DNA of 55,349 nucleotides from assembly GCF_003838195.1 (NCBI RefSeq), contig NZ_RCBY01000023.1:1-55349 (forward strand), read 5' to 3'. The DNA is from Okeania hirsuta (GTDB lineage Bacteria; Cyanobacteriota; Cyanobacteriia; Cyanobacteriales; Microcoleaceae). The position numbers and the translations under genes were made by a program. Within the stretch, counting starts at the first letter, position 1. Every line of letters starts with the position of its first letter. The notes below the pieces were generated by a model. That model ran no database searches. It was not told the DNA's origin and saw only the letters and a list, made by a program, of their open reading frames with translations. Shown here piece after piece: positions 20,006 to 29,547 of this stretch.

Positions 20006-20594
20006 GCTATGAAGCCTGATTTTTTATTCATAATTAATATTAAATTATAAGAAACATCAAGACGTACATTAGAGGATATCTGAAAAGTTGTTTAATACTG
20101 AATTTTACCCCCAAACGCCCCCAATTATGGGGGGAACAAGAATCCATTAGCTGGTAAAAGTTCCCCAATTTTGGGGGATGCGCGGGGGCTATGAAGCCTG
20201 ATTTTTTATTCATAATTAATATTAAATTATAAGAAACATCAAGACGTACATTAGAGGATATCTGAAAAGTTGTTTAATACTGAATTTTACCCCCAAACGC
20301 CCCCAATTATGGGGGGAACAAGAATCCATTAGCTGGTAAAAGTTCCCCAATTTTGGGGGATGCGCGGGGGCTATGAAGCCTGATTTTTTATTCATAATTA
20401 ATATTAAATTATAAGAAACATCAAGACGTACATTAGAGGATATCTGAAAAGTTGTTTAATACTGAATTTTGCCCCCCTAGTACCCCAATTATGGGGGGAA
20501 CAAGAATCCATTAGCTGGTATAAAGTCCCCCAAAATTGGGGGATGCGCGGGGGCGCGTGATGTAGCAAATGAGACTTCTCAGACAACCTCTTAA
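20006..20594. repeat. Three tandem 182-bp repeats ending in a MITE-like terminus
   Basis: Units start at 20006, 20188 and 20370 (each at GCTATGAAGCCTG), an exact 182-bp period. Units 1 and 2 look identical; unit 3 has a few differences near 20470 and 20520. Each unit includes inverted CCCCAATTAT/GGGGG and TTGGGGGA parts. In unit 3 the segment from TTAGAGGATATCTGAAAAGT (about 20433) to ACTTCTCAGACAACCTCTTA (ending about 20594) has inverted ends, so the array may have grown from one MITE. The remaining gap to 20840 is plain AT-rich sequence. Confidence 0.8.
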
Positions 20595-20840
20595 AAAGTG
20601 CGAATTTTGTTTCCTTCCCTACTTCCTTTTATTCCTATTATTAAAGATGGCAGGGAAAAGGAAGCAGTAACAATAAATTTTGCTTTCTTTGCCCACTCTA
20701 AGATTATTAAATACCTTTCACAGGGATTGATAATAGCCGCCTAAAACACCCTACACGAATCGATTTTAATTATCAAAAATAACTTTTAACAATTAATTAG
20801 TAAATTTAAAAGTATAAATTGTCCTTGATTGAATCAATCT

Positions 20841-20888
20841 GAGAAAAAGCAAACTTGAGTGAAGCAACTTTACAAACCTCACCCAAGT
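20841..20888 (-). terminator. Probable intrinsic terminator of the amidotransferase gene
   Basis: Read on the minus strand, ACTTGGGTGA and TCACTCAAGT pair around a ~16-nt loop with one mismatch, and the stem is followed by TTTGCTTTTTC. It lies 26 bases past the stop of the amidotransferase reading frame. Confidence 0.6.
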
Positions 20889-20913
20889 CTTACCGTTGTA
20901 TTAAACTTAATTT

Positions 20914-21891
20914 TTAATCAATATCAAAAGGTTTAATCTCAACTTTTGGTTTTCCCCCGTTATGATTGAAAAAGCAAAGATTTTGAAACGGAATCATTGA
21001 CCAATTTCCGATTTCTTCTGTCAATGGTTCAGATGAAATAATTACAGAACTAATATCTTCATTTCCATTACTAGAAGGTTCCATCTGATATCCTTCATAA
21101 TTACCAAATTTTTTCCCTTTCAATGACCAAACTGGACCTTTTAACCGAGACAAAGAAAATTCTTTTGTTCCTCTAGGATATTCTTTTAAATCTTCCCAGT
21201 TTCCTTCCACATTTAGTTCTCGATTATAGCCAATTCCAACATTAGCTACAAGTACATCATTACTATCTGCTAAAAATAGTTTGAGAGTACTTAGTCCCGT
21301 ACAATTATGTTGAGTTTGAACATCAAGAATAACTTTAATTGTTTTCTTAATAGCTTCAATCATCTCATCAACTTTTCAATCTTTAGTTGGTTCATCTAAC
21401 TGAGACATTAGCAGTGCATAAACAACCTCAGAATCTGTGCTACCTTCTACATATTTGACAATCTCTGGTTTACACCTATTTAATAAATCTAGACGAATTT
21501 CCTTGAATCCATTTACCCCACCATTATGAGCCATAGCTAACCGAAATCCTGGAAAAATAAAAGGATGGCAATTATTTTCATTAACAACAGCTTCATAATT
21601 AAGGCTATCATAGCCACTAGCACGAATATGACACAGAAGGACATTTGTTTCGTGACGCTCACATAGGGAGCCTAAATTGCGGTCATAAAATGGAGGTTTG
21701 ATACCCTTATAAATAAAAGGATAATCTTCACTAAGAGTCCCTTTACTCCAGGTAGCTAAACCAAAGCCAGCTAATTGAATCATATCATGATCTTCTGGAT
21801 CGAAGCTTTGATTCACTATAGAATTATCAGGTCTCAGAAGCAATTGATAAATTTGTAGTGGTTCACCAATATATGCTAAAACTCTACACAG
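20914..21891 (-). pseudogene. Class II glutamine amidotransferase (YafJ-like) with in-frame TGA and CTG start
   Basis: This is an Ntn-type glutamine amidotransferase. The N-terminus reads CRVLAYIGEPLQIYQLL, with the nucleophile Cys at 21886-21888 expected to be exposed by removal of the initiator. The codon before it is CTG (21889-21891), preceded by AGGA about 7 nt upstream; no ATG, GTG or TTG lies in frame between it and the upstream TAA at 21910. LLCHIRASG, AMAHNGGVNGF and STDSEVVYALLMSQL follow, as in the family. At 21376-21378 a single TGA interrupts the frame after PTKD; the same frame then stays open for about 150 more residues to the normal C-terminus. Together they make a full-length protein of about 325 residues. 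Either the gene is recently inactivated, or the two halves are made separately, or there is a sequence error. A methyltransferase gene lies about 100 bases upstream on the same strand. Confidence 0.8.
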
Positions 21892-21996
21892 ATTTTTTCC
21901 TGTGGGTAATTATTAATTATTCGGTCAACTTTAAACATAATTATCAAATTATCATATAACTCACAGGTTAAACAGATTTTTAAGCAACTTTATTTT

Positions 21997-22635
21997 TTAT
22001 TTTTTAACTTGAACTATCTGAAGACTACCACCAGCATATAAAAGGGGTTTAGGTGAGTCAGTATCAACTAAATAAAACCCTACTTCTTGTAATAATTCCA
22101 AGATATTTGTATTAATAAAATTCCAAGAAGTTTCAGTTTCAAATAACCATAAAAATATGGCAAACCCCGGCCAAAAAAGAATATTTACCGGACGATGAAA
22201 GTCAACAAAAGTAAAAATTCCGCCAGGCTTCAGAATGCGATAAACCTCTTGGATAATTTGCTTTAATTGTTCAGAGTTCATCTCATGTAAAGCAGCGCTC
22301 GTATGTACTAAATCAAATTGATTATTTGAGAATGGCATATCCTCAGCAAATGCCTCTACATATTTAGCCGATGGTACATTTTTTTTCGCTCTATTAATTG
22401 ATAGTGGTGAAGCATCTAATCCTGTAACATTTTGGGAGTATTTAACCAGAAAATTAGTTGCTTGACCACTACCACAACAAAGGTCAAGTATTTGAGTATT
22501 TTGCTCAATGGTTAAACCTTGTAAAGCTAGTTGACGAAAGTTACTTTCTCCGCCAACACTAAGAGCTGCTAAACGGGAAATACCGTCATATAACCATTGA
22601 TATTTATAGCTCCAGTCTCTTAAAATTGTTGCCAT
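21997..22635 (-). CDS. Class I SAM-dependent methyltransferase
   Basis: Methyltransf_11-type protein of 212 residues. Motif I is ILDLCCGSGQATNFL (about residues 49-63), motif II includes VTGLDASPLSI, motif III FDLVHTSAALHEM, and the post-motif region RILKPGGIFTFVDFH is intact, so SAM binding is expected. A hydrophobic stretch (ILFWPGFAIFLWLF, about 152-165) suggests contact with membrane or a lipid-like substrate, as in UbiE/MenG-like enzymes, but the substrate cannot be read from sequence. It is divergent from hemH with about 185 bases between starts, and upstream of the amidotransferase remnant on the same strand, possibly cotranscribed with it. A period-7 CAAAAGT array lies just upstream (22648-22675). 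Confidence 0.88.
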   Translation of the reverse strand: MATILRDWSYKYQWLYDGISRLAALSVGGESNFRQLALQGLTIEQNTQILDLCCGSGQATNFLVKYSQNVTGLDASPLSINRAKKNVPSAKYVEAFAEDMPFSNNQFDLVHTSAALHEMNSEQLKQIIQEVYRILKPGGIFTFVDFHRPVNILFWPGFAIFLWLFETETSWNFINTNILELLQEVGFYLVDTDSPKPLLYAGGSLQIVQVKK

Positions 22636-22821
22636 GAGATTAATAAGTCAAAAGTCAAAAGTTAAAAGTCAAAAGTGTATAAATTTTATTTATAGTCGAT
22701 CGCTCAATTGGAATAGATTTGGGGTAGTAGTTGACTCTAAATTTATTAGAAAATATACTTAAGAAAATATTAATATGTTAAATTTAGTAACAAATATTAA
22801 AATTGGAGCCTGATTAATATT

Positions 22822-23985
22822 ATGAGTCGTGTTGGAGTTTTATTACTTAATTTAGGTGGGCCAGAACAACTAGAAGATGTCCGTCCCTTTCTATTCAACT
22901 TATTTTCTGACCCAGAAATTATTCGTTTGCCCTTTCCTTGGCTACAGAAACCTTTAGCATGGCTAATATCCACCCTACGTTTTCAAAAGTCTCAAGAAAA
23001 TTATAAAGAAATTGGCGGTGGTTCTCCATTAAGGTCCATTACCGAACAGCAAGCTTTGGCGATCGAAAAACAGTTAGAAGAAAAAGGATTAACAGCTCAA
23101 ACTTATATAGGAATGCGTTACTGGCATCCTTTTACAGAAGAAGCTCTCACTAGAATTAAGCGCGACCAAATAGAAAGGTTAGTAATTCTACCACTTTATC
23201 CTCAATATTCTATCAGCACTAGCGGTTCTAGCTTTAGATTACTTGATCAACTCTGGCAAAAAGACCCAGAATTACAGAACACTGATTATACCGTTATTCC
23301 CTCTTGGTATCAACGACCAGGATATATTCAGGCCATGGCAGAATTAATTGCTCAAGAATTAGATAACTGTCCAAACTCAGAACAAGTGCATATCTTTTTC
23401 AGTGCCCATGGTGTACCAGTTAGCTACGTTGAAGAAGCAGGAGACCCTTATCAGGCAGAAATTGAAGACTGTGTCGATAAGATTATGAAGGCTTTGAATC
23501 GTTCTAACTCTCATACCTTAGCTTATCAGAGTCGGGTAGGTCCGGTGGAATGGTTGAAACCTTACACTGAAGAGGCCATTCAAGAATTGGCCAGTGATGG
23601 GGTTAAAGATTTATTAGTAGTTCCCATTAGCTTTGTTTCCGAACATATTGAAACTCTGCAAGAAATTGATATGGAATATCGTGAGGTGGCAGAAGAAGCT
23701 GGAATTAGTAATTTTTACCGAGTGCCTGCTCTAAATACCCATCCAGTATTTATCAACGATTTAGCAGATTTAGTTGTTGAAGCTCTGGATGCTCCTACTC
23801 GTCTTTTTTCCGATGCTATCCAGATGAAAAAAATTATCAAAATGTATCCCCAAGAAAAATGGCAATGGGGTTTGACTACCACCGCAGAAGTATGGAATGG
23901 ACGGTTAGCAATGCTTGGGTTTATGGCTTTGTTGTTGGAATTAATTACTGGTTATGGCCCATTACACTTGGCTGGTTTACTTTAG
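22822..23985 (+). CDS. hemH: Ferrochelatase with C-terminal CAB domain
   Basis: Ferrochelatase inserts Fe2+ into protoporphyrin IX, the last step of heme synthesis. The start [21 protein letters not shown] and IGGGSPLR are typical; [19 protein letters not shown] carries the catalytic His196, and [14 protein letters not shown] is the second active-site segment. After residue ~325 a linker leads to a membrane-spanning CAB segment with the light-harvesting-like motif E356-x-x-N359-x-R361 ([10 protein letters not shown]) followed by a hydrophobic helix to the end. This 387-residue form with a chlorophyll-binding tail is specific to cyanobacteria and plastids, where the tail affects dimerisation and links heme to chlorophyll balance. 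GGAG lies 13 nt before the ATG. A hairpin follows at 23999. Confidence 0.97.
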   Translation: MSRVGVLLLNLGGPEQLEDVRPFLFNLFSDPEIIRLPFPWLQKPLAWLISTLRFQKSQENYKEIGGGSPLRSITEQQALAIEKQLEEKGLTAQTYIGMRYWHPFTEEALTRIKRDQIERLVILPLYPQYSISTSGSSFRLLDQLWQKDPELQNTDYTVIPSWYQRPGYIQAMAELIAQELDNCPNSEQVHIFFSAHGVPVSYVEEAGDPYQAEIEDCVDKIMKALNRSNSHTLAYQSRVGPVEWLKPYTEEAIQELASDGVKDLLVVPISFVSEHIETLQEIDMEYREVAEEAGISNFYRVPALNTHPVFINDLADLVVEALDAPTRLFSDAIQMKKIIKMYPQEKWQWGLTTTAEVWNGRLAMLGFMALLLELITGYGPLHLAGLL

Positions 23986-23998
23986 AATAGGGACATTT

Positions 23999-24024
23999 GG
24001 CATCTAGCGATGCCCTTTCTAAAA
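23999..24024 (+). terminator. Probable hemH terminator
   Basis: GGCATC, a TAGC loop and GATGCC form a perfect 6-bp stem 13 bases after the hemH stop, followed by CTTTCT. The T tract is weak, so this is a moderate call. Confidence 0.5.
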
Positions 24025-24223
24025 TTAATCTATATAGCTATCAGCTATCAGCTATCAGCTATCAGCTAAAGTCAAAACATTACAGTGAAGAGTTTTGAAG
24101 TTTCTTACTTGTCCTCATCTTCATGGGTAGTGCTATATCCTTAAACCCACATTTTGTAACATGAAAATTAGTATAAAATCCTTAGCTTGTTTAAGTATTT
24201 ATACTATATAAATTATCTTCATT

Positions 24224-24417
24224 TACCTCGATCAGGAGTCAAATTCTCAGTGAAATATTAAGCATAAATACTTACTTAATCGTTGATTTCTATTGACCAC
24301 TATAATTTACTTCTAACTTCTAACTTTTGACTTTTGACTTCTTACTTGATCTACCTCGATCAGGAGTCAAATTCTCAGTGAAATATTAAGCATAAATACT
24401 TACTTAATTGTTGACTT
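24224..24417. repeat. Direct repeat pair of about 66 bp
   Basis: A segment beginning TACCTCGATCAGGAGTCAAA and ending near CTTACTTAAT(C/T)GTTGA occurs at 24224-24289 and again at 24352-24417, offset 128 bp and nearly identical. The spacer holds a period-7 AACTTCT/ACTTTTG run. An AGCTATC heptamer array lies at 24035-24068. No gene in 23986-24515. Confidence 0.7.
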
Positions 24418-24515
24418 GATCGCGGCAGCTATGATTTTCTTCTAAATTCTGTCTCCTGTCTCTTGTCTCCTGACTCCTTCTTCTATGCTACATTTTGTCG
24501 TGCGGAACGTAGGTT

Positions 24516-25058
24516 CTAAAGTCCTTTATAACACCGATACCAATCCTGATAGCTACGAATTGCTAGCCACAACAATAGTAAGGCAATTAATCCTCCTTGT
24601 TGTGGTGCGTCAAAGGCAAAAATTACCAGGCAAATACACAGAACATCTTGCACTAACAGCATCCAGAGAGGCAAACCACGCCATCGATAAAACCATCCGA
24701 CCTGAACAAGTTGCAGCACTAAGGCAAGTAAACCACCAACTACTCCCATCACGATCGTTAACCAGTCTTCTAAATGAGTGGCCTTGGCGATCGCCATACT
24801 CATAATTGCTCCTACTATTGGACTGAATAAAAGTTGAATTAAATTTAGAATGCGTTGGCCTAACAGCCGTTTTGAGGCAAATATTTCAAATAAAGACCAA
24901 CTAACTAAAACTCCCACTACTATTTGTGGGGAAATATTGGACAGCAGAGGTACTTTCGACCATAAATCATTTTGCCATAAACCGATTAACAGTAACGGTA
25001 AGGCTATTCTGATACCTGCTGCTGCTGATGCAGACAAAGCTGCTAGGACTTCTACCAT
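24516..25058 (-). CDS. DUF4126 family membrane protein
   Basis: Integral membrane protein of about 180 residues with five or six hydrophobic segments. The N-terminus (VEVLAALSASAAAGIRIALPLLLIGL) is the signature of the DUF4126 family, and ASKRLLGQRILNLIQLLFSPIVGAI and GVVGGLLALVLQLVQ continue it. The family has no established function. The ATG at 25058 is chosen; a GTG four codons upstream is possible, and neither has a clear ribosome binding site. The gene points toward hemH (convergent) and is separated from it by repeats. Confidence 0.85.
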   Translation of the reverse strand: MVEVLAALSASAAAGIRIALPLLLIGLWQNDLWSKVPLLSNISPQIVVGVLVSWSLFEIFASKRLLGQRILNLIQLLFSPIVGAIMSMAIAKATHLEDWLTIVMGVVGGLLALVLQLVQVGWFYRWRGLPLWMLLVQDVLCICLVIFAFDAPQQGGLIALLLLWLAIRSYQDWYRCYKGL

Positions 25059-25313
25059 AAACGACAACACAGAGTATTACTACTATTACTATCTATTTTA
25101 GTATTTAGTTGCTGATGTCCGGGAGGAATCTCTAGACTCAGGTATTTCACCCCTTTAAAGTAATATTTAAGGATAATTTTTCTGATATTTTTGACTGATA
25201 GATAATAGACATCTCCTCCGAAAGAGGGAGTAGGGAGTAGGGAGTAGGGGGAAAGAATCCATAGTCTCTGTGGGATAATTGATTTGATTTTTTATTCTTG
25301 GAGATGTCTAATA

Positions 25314-25604
25314 TAGGGCTTGCTGATTAAATATCAAAGCATTGACTGATATTGGTTTTAGGCTTTTTATGTCTTGAAAAAGTATGAGCTTTTCAGTTGC
25401 TCAGGTTCATGCTTATGAGCATTTTCGGGAAGCAAAAGCCGAAAAATCACTCTTAATATTATTTTGGCCACTTACTCTGTAATTCCCATTTCTTCTACGT
25501 CCTAACTACTCCCTACTCCCTTTTTCCCCTCCTGGGAGGGGGAGGGGCGAGGGGTGGGTCTCTACTCCCTACCTCAGCAAAAAGACTTTACTCCGCAAAC
25601 CCTA
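25314..25604. mobile_element. MITE family TAGGGYTTGC, copy A
   Basis: Left end TAGGGCTTGCTGATTAAA, right end GCAAACCCTA. About 291 bp with no gene. Other copies lie at 27287-27532, 31561-31815 and 41113-41352. The interior contains GAGCTTTTC-type inverted parts and, at 25526-25559, the G-rich hairpin cassette. Confidence 0.75.
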
Positions 25605-25675
25605 ATTATAGATATCCGCGCAGGATTTTGGAAAAAAAACTGAAGTAACAGAAATTGATGAACTGATCGCTTATA

Positions 25676-25802
25676 TCATGTCCGGATAAGAGCGTGATCA
25701 AAAAAACTTTCTCCTCTTTGATTCTTTCTTCCCTCCTGACTCATGACTCCTGACTCCTGACTCCTCAGTCGTTTATTTATAAGTATTCAACCGGACATGA
25801 TG
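25676..25802. mobile_element. MITE family ATCATGTCCGG, complete copy
   Basis: ATCATGTCCGGATAAGAGCG at the left and TTCAACCGGACATGAT at the right are inverted ends around about 127 bp holding a GACTCCT heptamer array. Partial or diverged ends occur near 27810, 34300, 46885, 47128 and at the window edge (55291). The remaining 25803-26100 stretch is AT-rich with no gene. Confidence 0.65.
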
Positions 25803-26100
25803 TTATCTGGGAAAAAAAATAAAAAGTGGCGATCAATAATGGTCAACCATTTTCAACCAGGAATTATCGGATGGGTTACGGCGAGACCGTTGAGGAAAAA
25901 CTTTTAAGCAATTATGGTCTCGTATTCCAGGTGGGAAATGCTTTTTTTTTCTGTTATTGAATACCAGCAATTAGATTTATTCTATCAGCCTATGTAGCCA
26001 AAATTAATATAAATTTTCGTCTAAGAATGTCAAAAACTTAATAAAATTTAATTTAATTTGTATTCCTTAGTTTTGAGCTACCAAAAAGTAGGAGTTTTGA

Positions 26101-27222
26101 ATGAACAGTACAACAATTTTAAATGAAAGTTTTATTAAAGTCAGAGGCAAAGGTTTCCACTATATCTGGTTGCGTGATAATTGCTTGAATCCTCAGTCTC
26201 GTAATCCAGATACTTTTCGGAGAATTTATGATTATACTGAGAATCCACAACCAAAGCCATTATATGTGGAATTAAATGAAGAAGAATTGATTATTGATTG
26301 GGATGAAAAGCCTTCTCATCGCAGTATATATCCTATTTCCTGGCTGATGAAATATGCCTACGACCCAGATCCAAAGCAAATCTGCAACGAACCAAAACTT
26401 GTATTATGGGATCGATTTTGGTTCGATAAGCATCCTATAGAGCGACACGACATTCATTCATGTCCACAATCACTGTGGATGGACGAACTTTGTGCCTTGG
26501 GATTTACGTTACTCAGTAATATGAGTATTGAGGAAATGGAATCTTTTCTCACAAAATCTATTGGACCAATCAATGCTACATTTGAGATAGTGAGTGATGT
26601 TAAACCTACTCCAGATGCTAAAGATTTGGGCGATTTAATGACAGGTCCAGAGGTATTGCCTCACAATGCTCATAACTATAAATTGAGCAAGTTCTTGATG
26701 CCGTTTTTCTATTGCGTCGAACATAATGCTAAAGGTGGCGAATCAATACTGGTTGATAGTTTTCGGGTTTGTGAAGACTTTCGTCAAAAATATCCTGAAT
26801 ACTTCAAAATTTTGAGCGACACTCCGATTGTTTTTCATAAATTTGACCCCCAGAATAATTATTACTTTTCTGATACTGCTCCGATTATTCAATTAGATAC
26901 ACAAGGTAATATATATCGCATCTGCTTTAACGAAAAAAACTGCGAACGAACTATCCCATTTGAGAAGACAGAAAGTTTTTATGAAGCTTACTCAATCTTC
27001 TATCACTATATGAAAAATCCAGCATATCAGTACCGCTTCCGTCTCAATAATGGGGACTGTTTGCTAATACATAATGTGAGGGTAATGCATGGACGGACAA
27101 CATTCGATCCTAGATCGGGAATTAGACATCTGAAAGCAGGATTTGTGGATTGGGACTACTTTACAGCGCGACGTAACTTCTATCAAAGCAAGCATTTTTA
27201 CTTACAGCAGTTTTCTAGTTGA
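26101..27222 (+). CDS. Gamma-butyrobetaine hydroxylase-like TauD/TfdA enzyme with HxA iron motif
   Basis: Predicted non-haem Fe(II)/2-oxoglutarate enzyme of 373 residues. Residues ~10-100 match the small N-terminal domain of gamma-butyrobetaine hydroxylases (FHYIWLRDNCLNPQSRNPDTF), but most of its zinc-binding Cys residues are missing. The C-terminal domain includes the GGES segment and, near the end, VMHGRTTFD with the distal iron ligand His330 and a conserved GIRHLKAG with Arg342. Where the family has H-x-D (for example HTDLPY), the sequence reads LPHNAHNY: His188-Asn189-Ala190. The carboxylate ligand is therefore replaced by Ala, the change that defines Fe/2-oxoglutarate halogenases such as SyrB2. 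A normal hydroxylase activity is doubtful; halogenation or loss of activity are the alternatives. AGGAG at 26090-26094 supports the start. No neighbouring biosynthetic genes reveal the substrate. Confidence 0.85.
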   Translation: MNSTTILNESFIKVRGKGFHYIWLRDNCLNPQSRNPDTFRRIYDYTENPQPKPLYVELNEEELIIDWDEKPSHRSIYPISWLMKYAYDPDPKQICNEPKLVLWDRFWFDKHPIERHDIHSCPQSLWMDELCALGFTLLSNMSIEEMESFLTKSIGPINATFEIVSDVKPTPDAKDLGDLMTGPEVLPHNAHNYKLSKFLMPFFYCVEHNAKGGESILVDSFRVCEDFRQKYPEYFKILSDTPIVFHKFDPQNNYYFSDTAPIIQLDTQGNIYRICFNEKNCERTIPFEKTESFYEAYSIFYHYMKNPAYQYRFRLNNGDCLLIHNVRVMHGRTTFDPRSGIRHLKAGFVDWDYFTARRNFYQSKHFYLQQFSS

Positions 27223-27286
27223 TGAGGTACAAAGTTTTATTGCTCTAGGGAACAGGGAATAGGAAATATAAGAATAGTCCTATAAG

Positions 27287-27532
<246 letters not shown>

Positions 27533-27637
27533 AGTGTACCTCACTATCCTCAAAAGTGCTGTAAGTTAATAGAAATCTTCAGAAAAGAGGGAGTAGGGAG
27601 TAGGGGGAAATAATTGATAATTGCTGTGCCATAATTG

Positions 27638-27774
27638 ATATTAAATCCGGTAGCATCAGTGTTATTCAGTACTTAAAGATAAGAGTCCATATTGTAGGGG
27701 CAAATGGCATTCTCCCTTAACCACTATATGACGACAATAGAACTATATTACTCCGAAGCCAACGGATTTGATAT
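27638..27774. mobile_element. MITE family ATATCAAATCCG, copy 1 (diverged)
   Basis: ATATTAAATCCGGTAGCATC at the left and CGGATTTGATAT at the right, 137 bp. Related copies: 29905-30091 and 54798-54950. Its interior has GTAGGGGCAAATGGCATTC, similar to the centre of 18112-18210. Confidence 0.65.
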
Positions 27775-27785
27775 GATTTTATTTT

Positions 27786-28006
27786 TTGGCGTTGGTGAAA
27801 AGAGGTATGATATCTGTCCGGATAAGAGCGCTATAGAACGACCTTCCGCTTACCTGACCAAAAAACTTTCTCCTTATACTCGGGATTTCTTCTTCTTTCT
27901 TCCCTCCTGACTCAGTCCGACTGAATTCCCCTCCTGGGAGGGGCAGGGGTGGGTTGACTCCTAAGTAATTAAGATTAATATCATACACGCGCTTCAGCAA
28001 CGCCGT
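27786..28006. mobile_element. MITE family GGCGTTGCTGA, copy 3
   Basis: TTGGCGTTGGTGAA at the left and TTCAGCAACGCCGTTA at the right. The interior contains a TGTCCGGATAAGAGCGC end of another family and the G-rich cassette at 27928-27955, so it is a nest of at least three repeat types. It lies about 90 bases upstream of the glutamate dehydrogenase start. Confidence 0.65.
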
Positions 28007-28094
28007 TATTCTTTATTTTTCTTAATCATTACAGTGAATCAAGAGATTTATGATCTAAATACCAACATAATTTTATTCATCAAAATAGGTATTT

Positions 28095-29381
28095 ATGTCA
28101 GATTCTTTATTTGCTGATGCTAGTCTCAGGTTAGAAAAAGCATTAAAATATGTCTCTCTTTCTGAAGATACAAAAGAGCGTCTCAAACATCCAAAAGCTA
28201 GTTTAATAGTTTCAATTCCTGTCCGAATGGATGATGGTTCATTACGAGTTTTTCAAGGTTATCGAGTTCGTTATGATGATACTAGAGGACCGACAAAAGG
28301 TGGTATTCGTTATCATCCAAATGTTTCTATTGATGAGGTAAAATCTTTAGCTTTTTGGATGACTTTTAAATGTGCAGTTGTGAGTTTACCTTTTGGTGGA
28401 GCGAAGGGTGGAATTACTGTTAACCCGAAAGAGTTATCTCGGATGGAATTAGAACGTTTGAGTCGTGGATATATTGATGCGATCGCTGATTTTATCGGTC
28501 CAGATGTGGATATTCCGGCACCTGATATGTACACTAACCCAATGATTATGGGTTGGATGATGGATGAGTATAGTATTATTCGCAGACAATTAATTCCGGC
28601 AGTTATTACAGGTAAACCTGTTACTATTGGTGGTAGTTTGGGCAGAAATACGGCAACATCAATGGGTGCTTTTTTTACTATTGAAACTATCATGTCCAAG
28701 TTTGGATATATTCCGGAAAAAACTACAGTTGCAGTACAAGGTTTTGGTAATGTAGGAGCATTTTTGGCAGAGTTACTTTGTCAAGCTGGTTATAAGGTAG
28801 TTGCTGTTAGTGATTCTCAGGGTGGTATTTATTATTCAAAGGGTTTAGATATTCCTAGTATTCGACAATATAAGGAGTCTAATAAAGGTATTCAAGCTGT
28901 TTACTGTAAAGGCAGTGTTTGTAATATTGTTGAGCATCAAATTTTGACTAATAAAGAACTTTTAGCTTTAGATGTTGATATATTAATTCCTGCTGCTTTG
29001 GAGAATCAAATTACTGAGGAAAGTGTCAAAGATATTAAAGCAAAATTTATCTTTGAAGCTGCAAATGGTCCGACTACTTCTGCTGCAGATATAATTTTAG
29101 AAGACCGTGGAATTTATGTATTTCCTGATATTTTAGTTAATGCTGGTGGAGTGACTGTAAGTTATTTTGAGTGGGTACAAAATCGCAGTGGTTTGTATTG
29201 GACTTTGGATGAGATTCATCAACGCTTGAAAGAAAAAATGTTGGCAGAAACAGAGCAAATTTGGCAAATATCTCAAGAGTTGTCTGTTTCGATGCGAACT
29301 GCTGCTTATGTGCATGGGTTAAATAGATTGGGAGAGGCAATAAATGCTAAAGGAACTAGGGCATATTATATGAAGGATTAA
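28095..29381 (+). CDS. gdhA: Glu/Leu/Phe/Val dehydrogenase (glutamate dehydrogenase)
   Basis: Oxidative deamination or reductive amination between glutamate and 2-oxoglutarate is the likely reaction. The N-terminal catalytic domain has GYRVRYDDTRGPTKGGIRYH (2-oxoglutarate/glutamate binding) and the active-site LPFGGAKGGI with Lys104, followed by DIPAPDMYT. The C-terminal Rossmann domain starts with VAVQGFGNVGAFLAEL. The 428-residue length and GNVG pattern fit the hexameric bacterial family; coenzyme choice (NAD or NADP) is not certain. The ATG has only a weak AGG upstream. The gene is monocistronic, with MITEs on its 5' side and gene remnants on its 3' side. Confidence 0.92.
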   Translation: MSDSLFADASLRLEKALKYVSLSEDTKERLKHPKASLIVSIPVRMDDGSLRVFQGYRVRYDDTRGPTKGGIRYHPNVSIDEVKSLAFWMTFKCAVVSLPFGGAKGGITVNPKELSRMELERLSRGYIDAIADFIGPDVDIPAPDMYTNPMIMGWMMDEYSIIRRQLIPAVITGKPVTIGGSLGRNTATSMGAFFTIETIMSKFGYIPEKTTVAVQGFGNVGAFLAELLCQAGYKVVAVSDSQGGIYYSKGLDIPSIRQYKESNKGIQAVYCKGSVCNIVEHQILTNKELLALDVDILIPAALENQITEESVKDIKAKFIFEAANGPTTSAADIILEDRGIYVFPDILVNAGGVTVSYFEWVQNRSGLYWTLDEIHQRLKEKMLAETEQIWQISQELSVSMRTAAYVHGLNRLGEAINAKGTRAYYMKD

Positions 29382-29399
29382 TGTATACCGAGAGTTTTA

Positions 29400-29506
29400 G
29401 ACCATTCTTTGAAAATCATCATTATTAAAGAATTAAGAGTGGGAACTTTACAATCTGTTATTCGTAATTCAGGTTTACCTCATTCCTTGTTTGAGGTTGA
29501 TGAATG
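29400..29506 (+). pseudogene. Possible C-terminal remnant of a HicA-like toxin
   Basis: In one open frame after the gdhA stop one reads KELRVGTLQSVIRNSGLP then HSLFEVDE and TGA. The pattern 'H..KELxxGTLxxIIRxSGL' is the C-terminal helix of HicA mRNA interferases. The N-terminal part is not seen, so this would be a dead fragment. The identification is by eye on about 30 residues. Confidence 0.3.
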
Positions 29507-29547
29507 AAGAAGCGATCGCCCCTGGCAGCTATAAAGTTACCCACTTA

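Noticed and set aside
20404-20586. Minus-strand frame in the 182-bp repeat array
   Set aside because: It lies wholly in repeats, has unnatural composition and no ribosome binding site.
20006-20594. CRISPR array
   Set aside because: The units are 182 bp, contiguous and without unique spacers; the heptamer arrays are likewise simple tandem repeats. No cas gene is present.
27704-27910. Open frame upstream of gdhA
   Set aside because: It spans the ends of two different mobile elements, so it cannot be a conserved gene.
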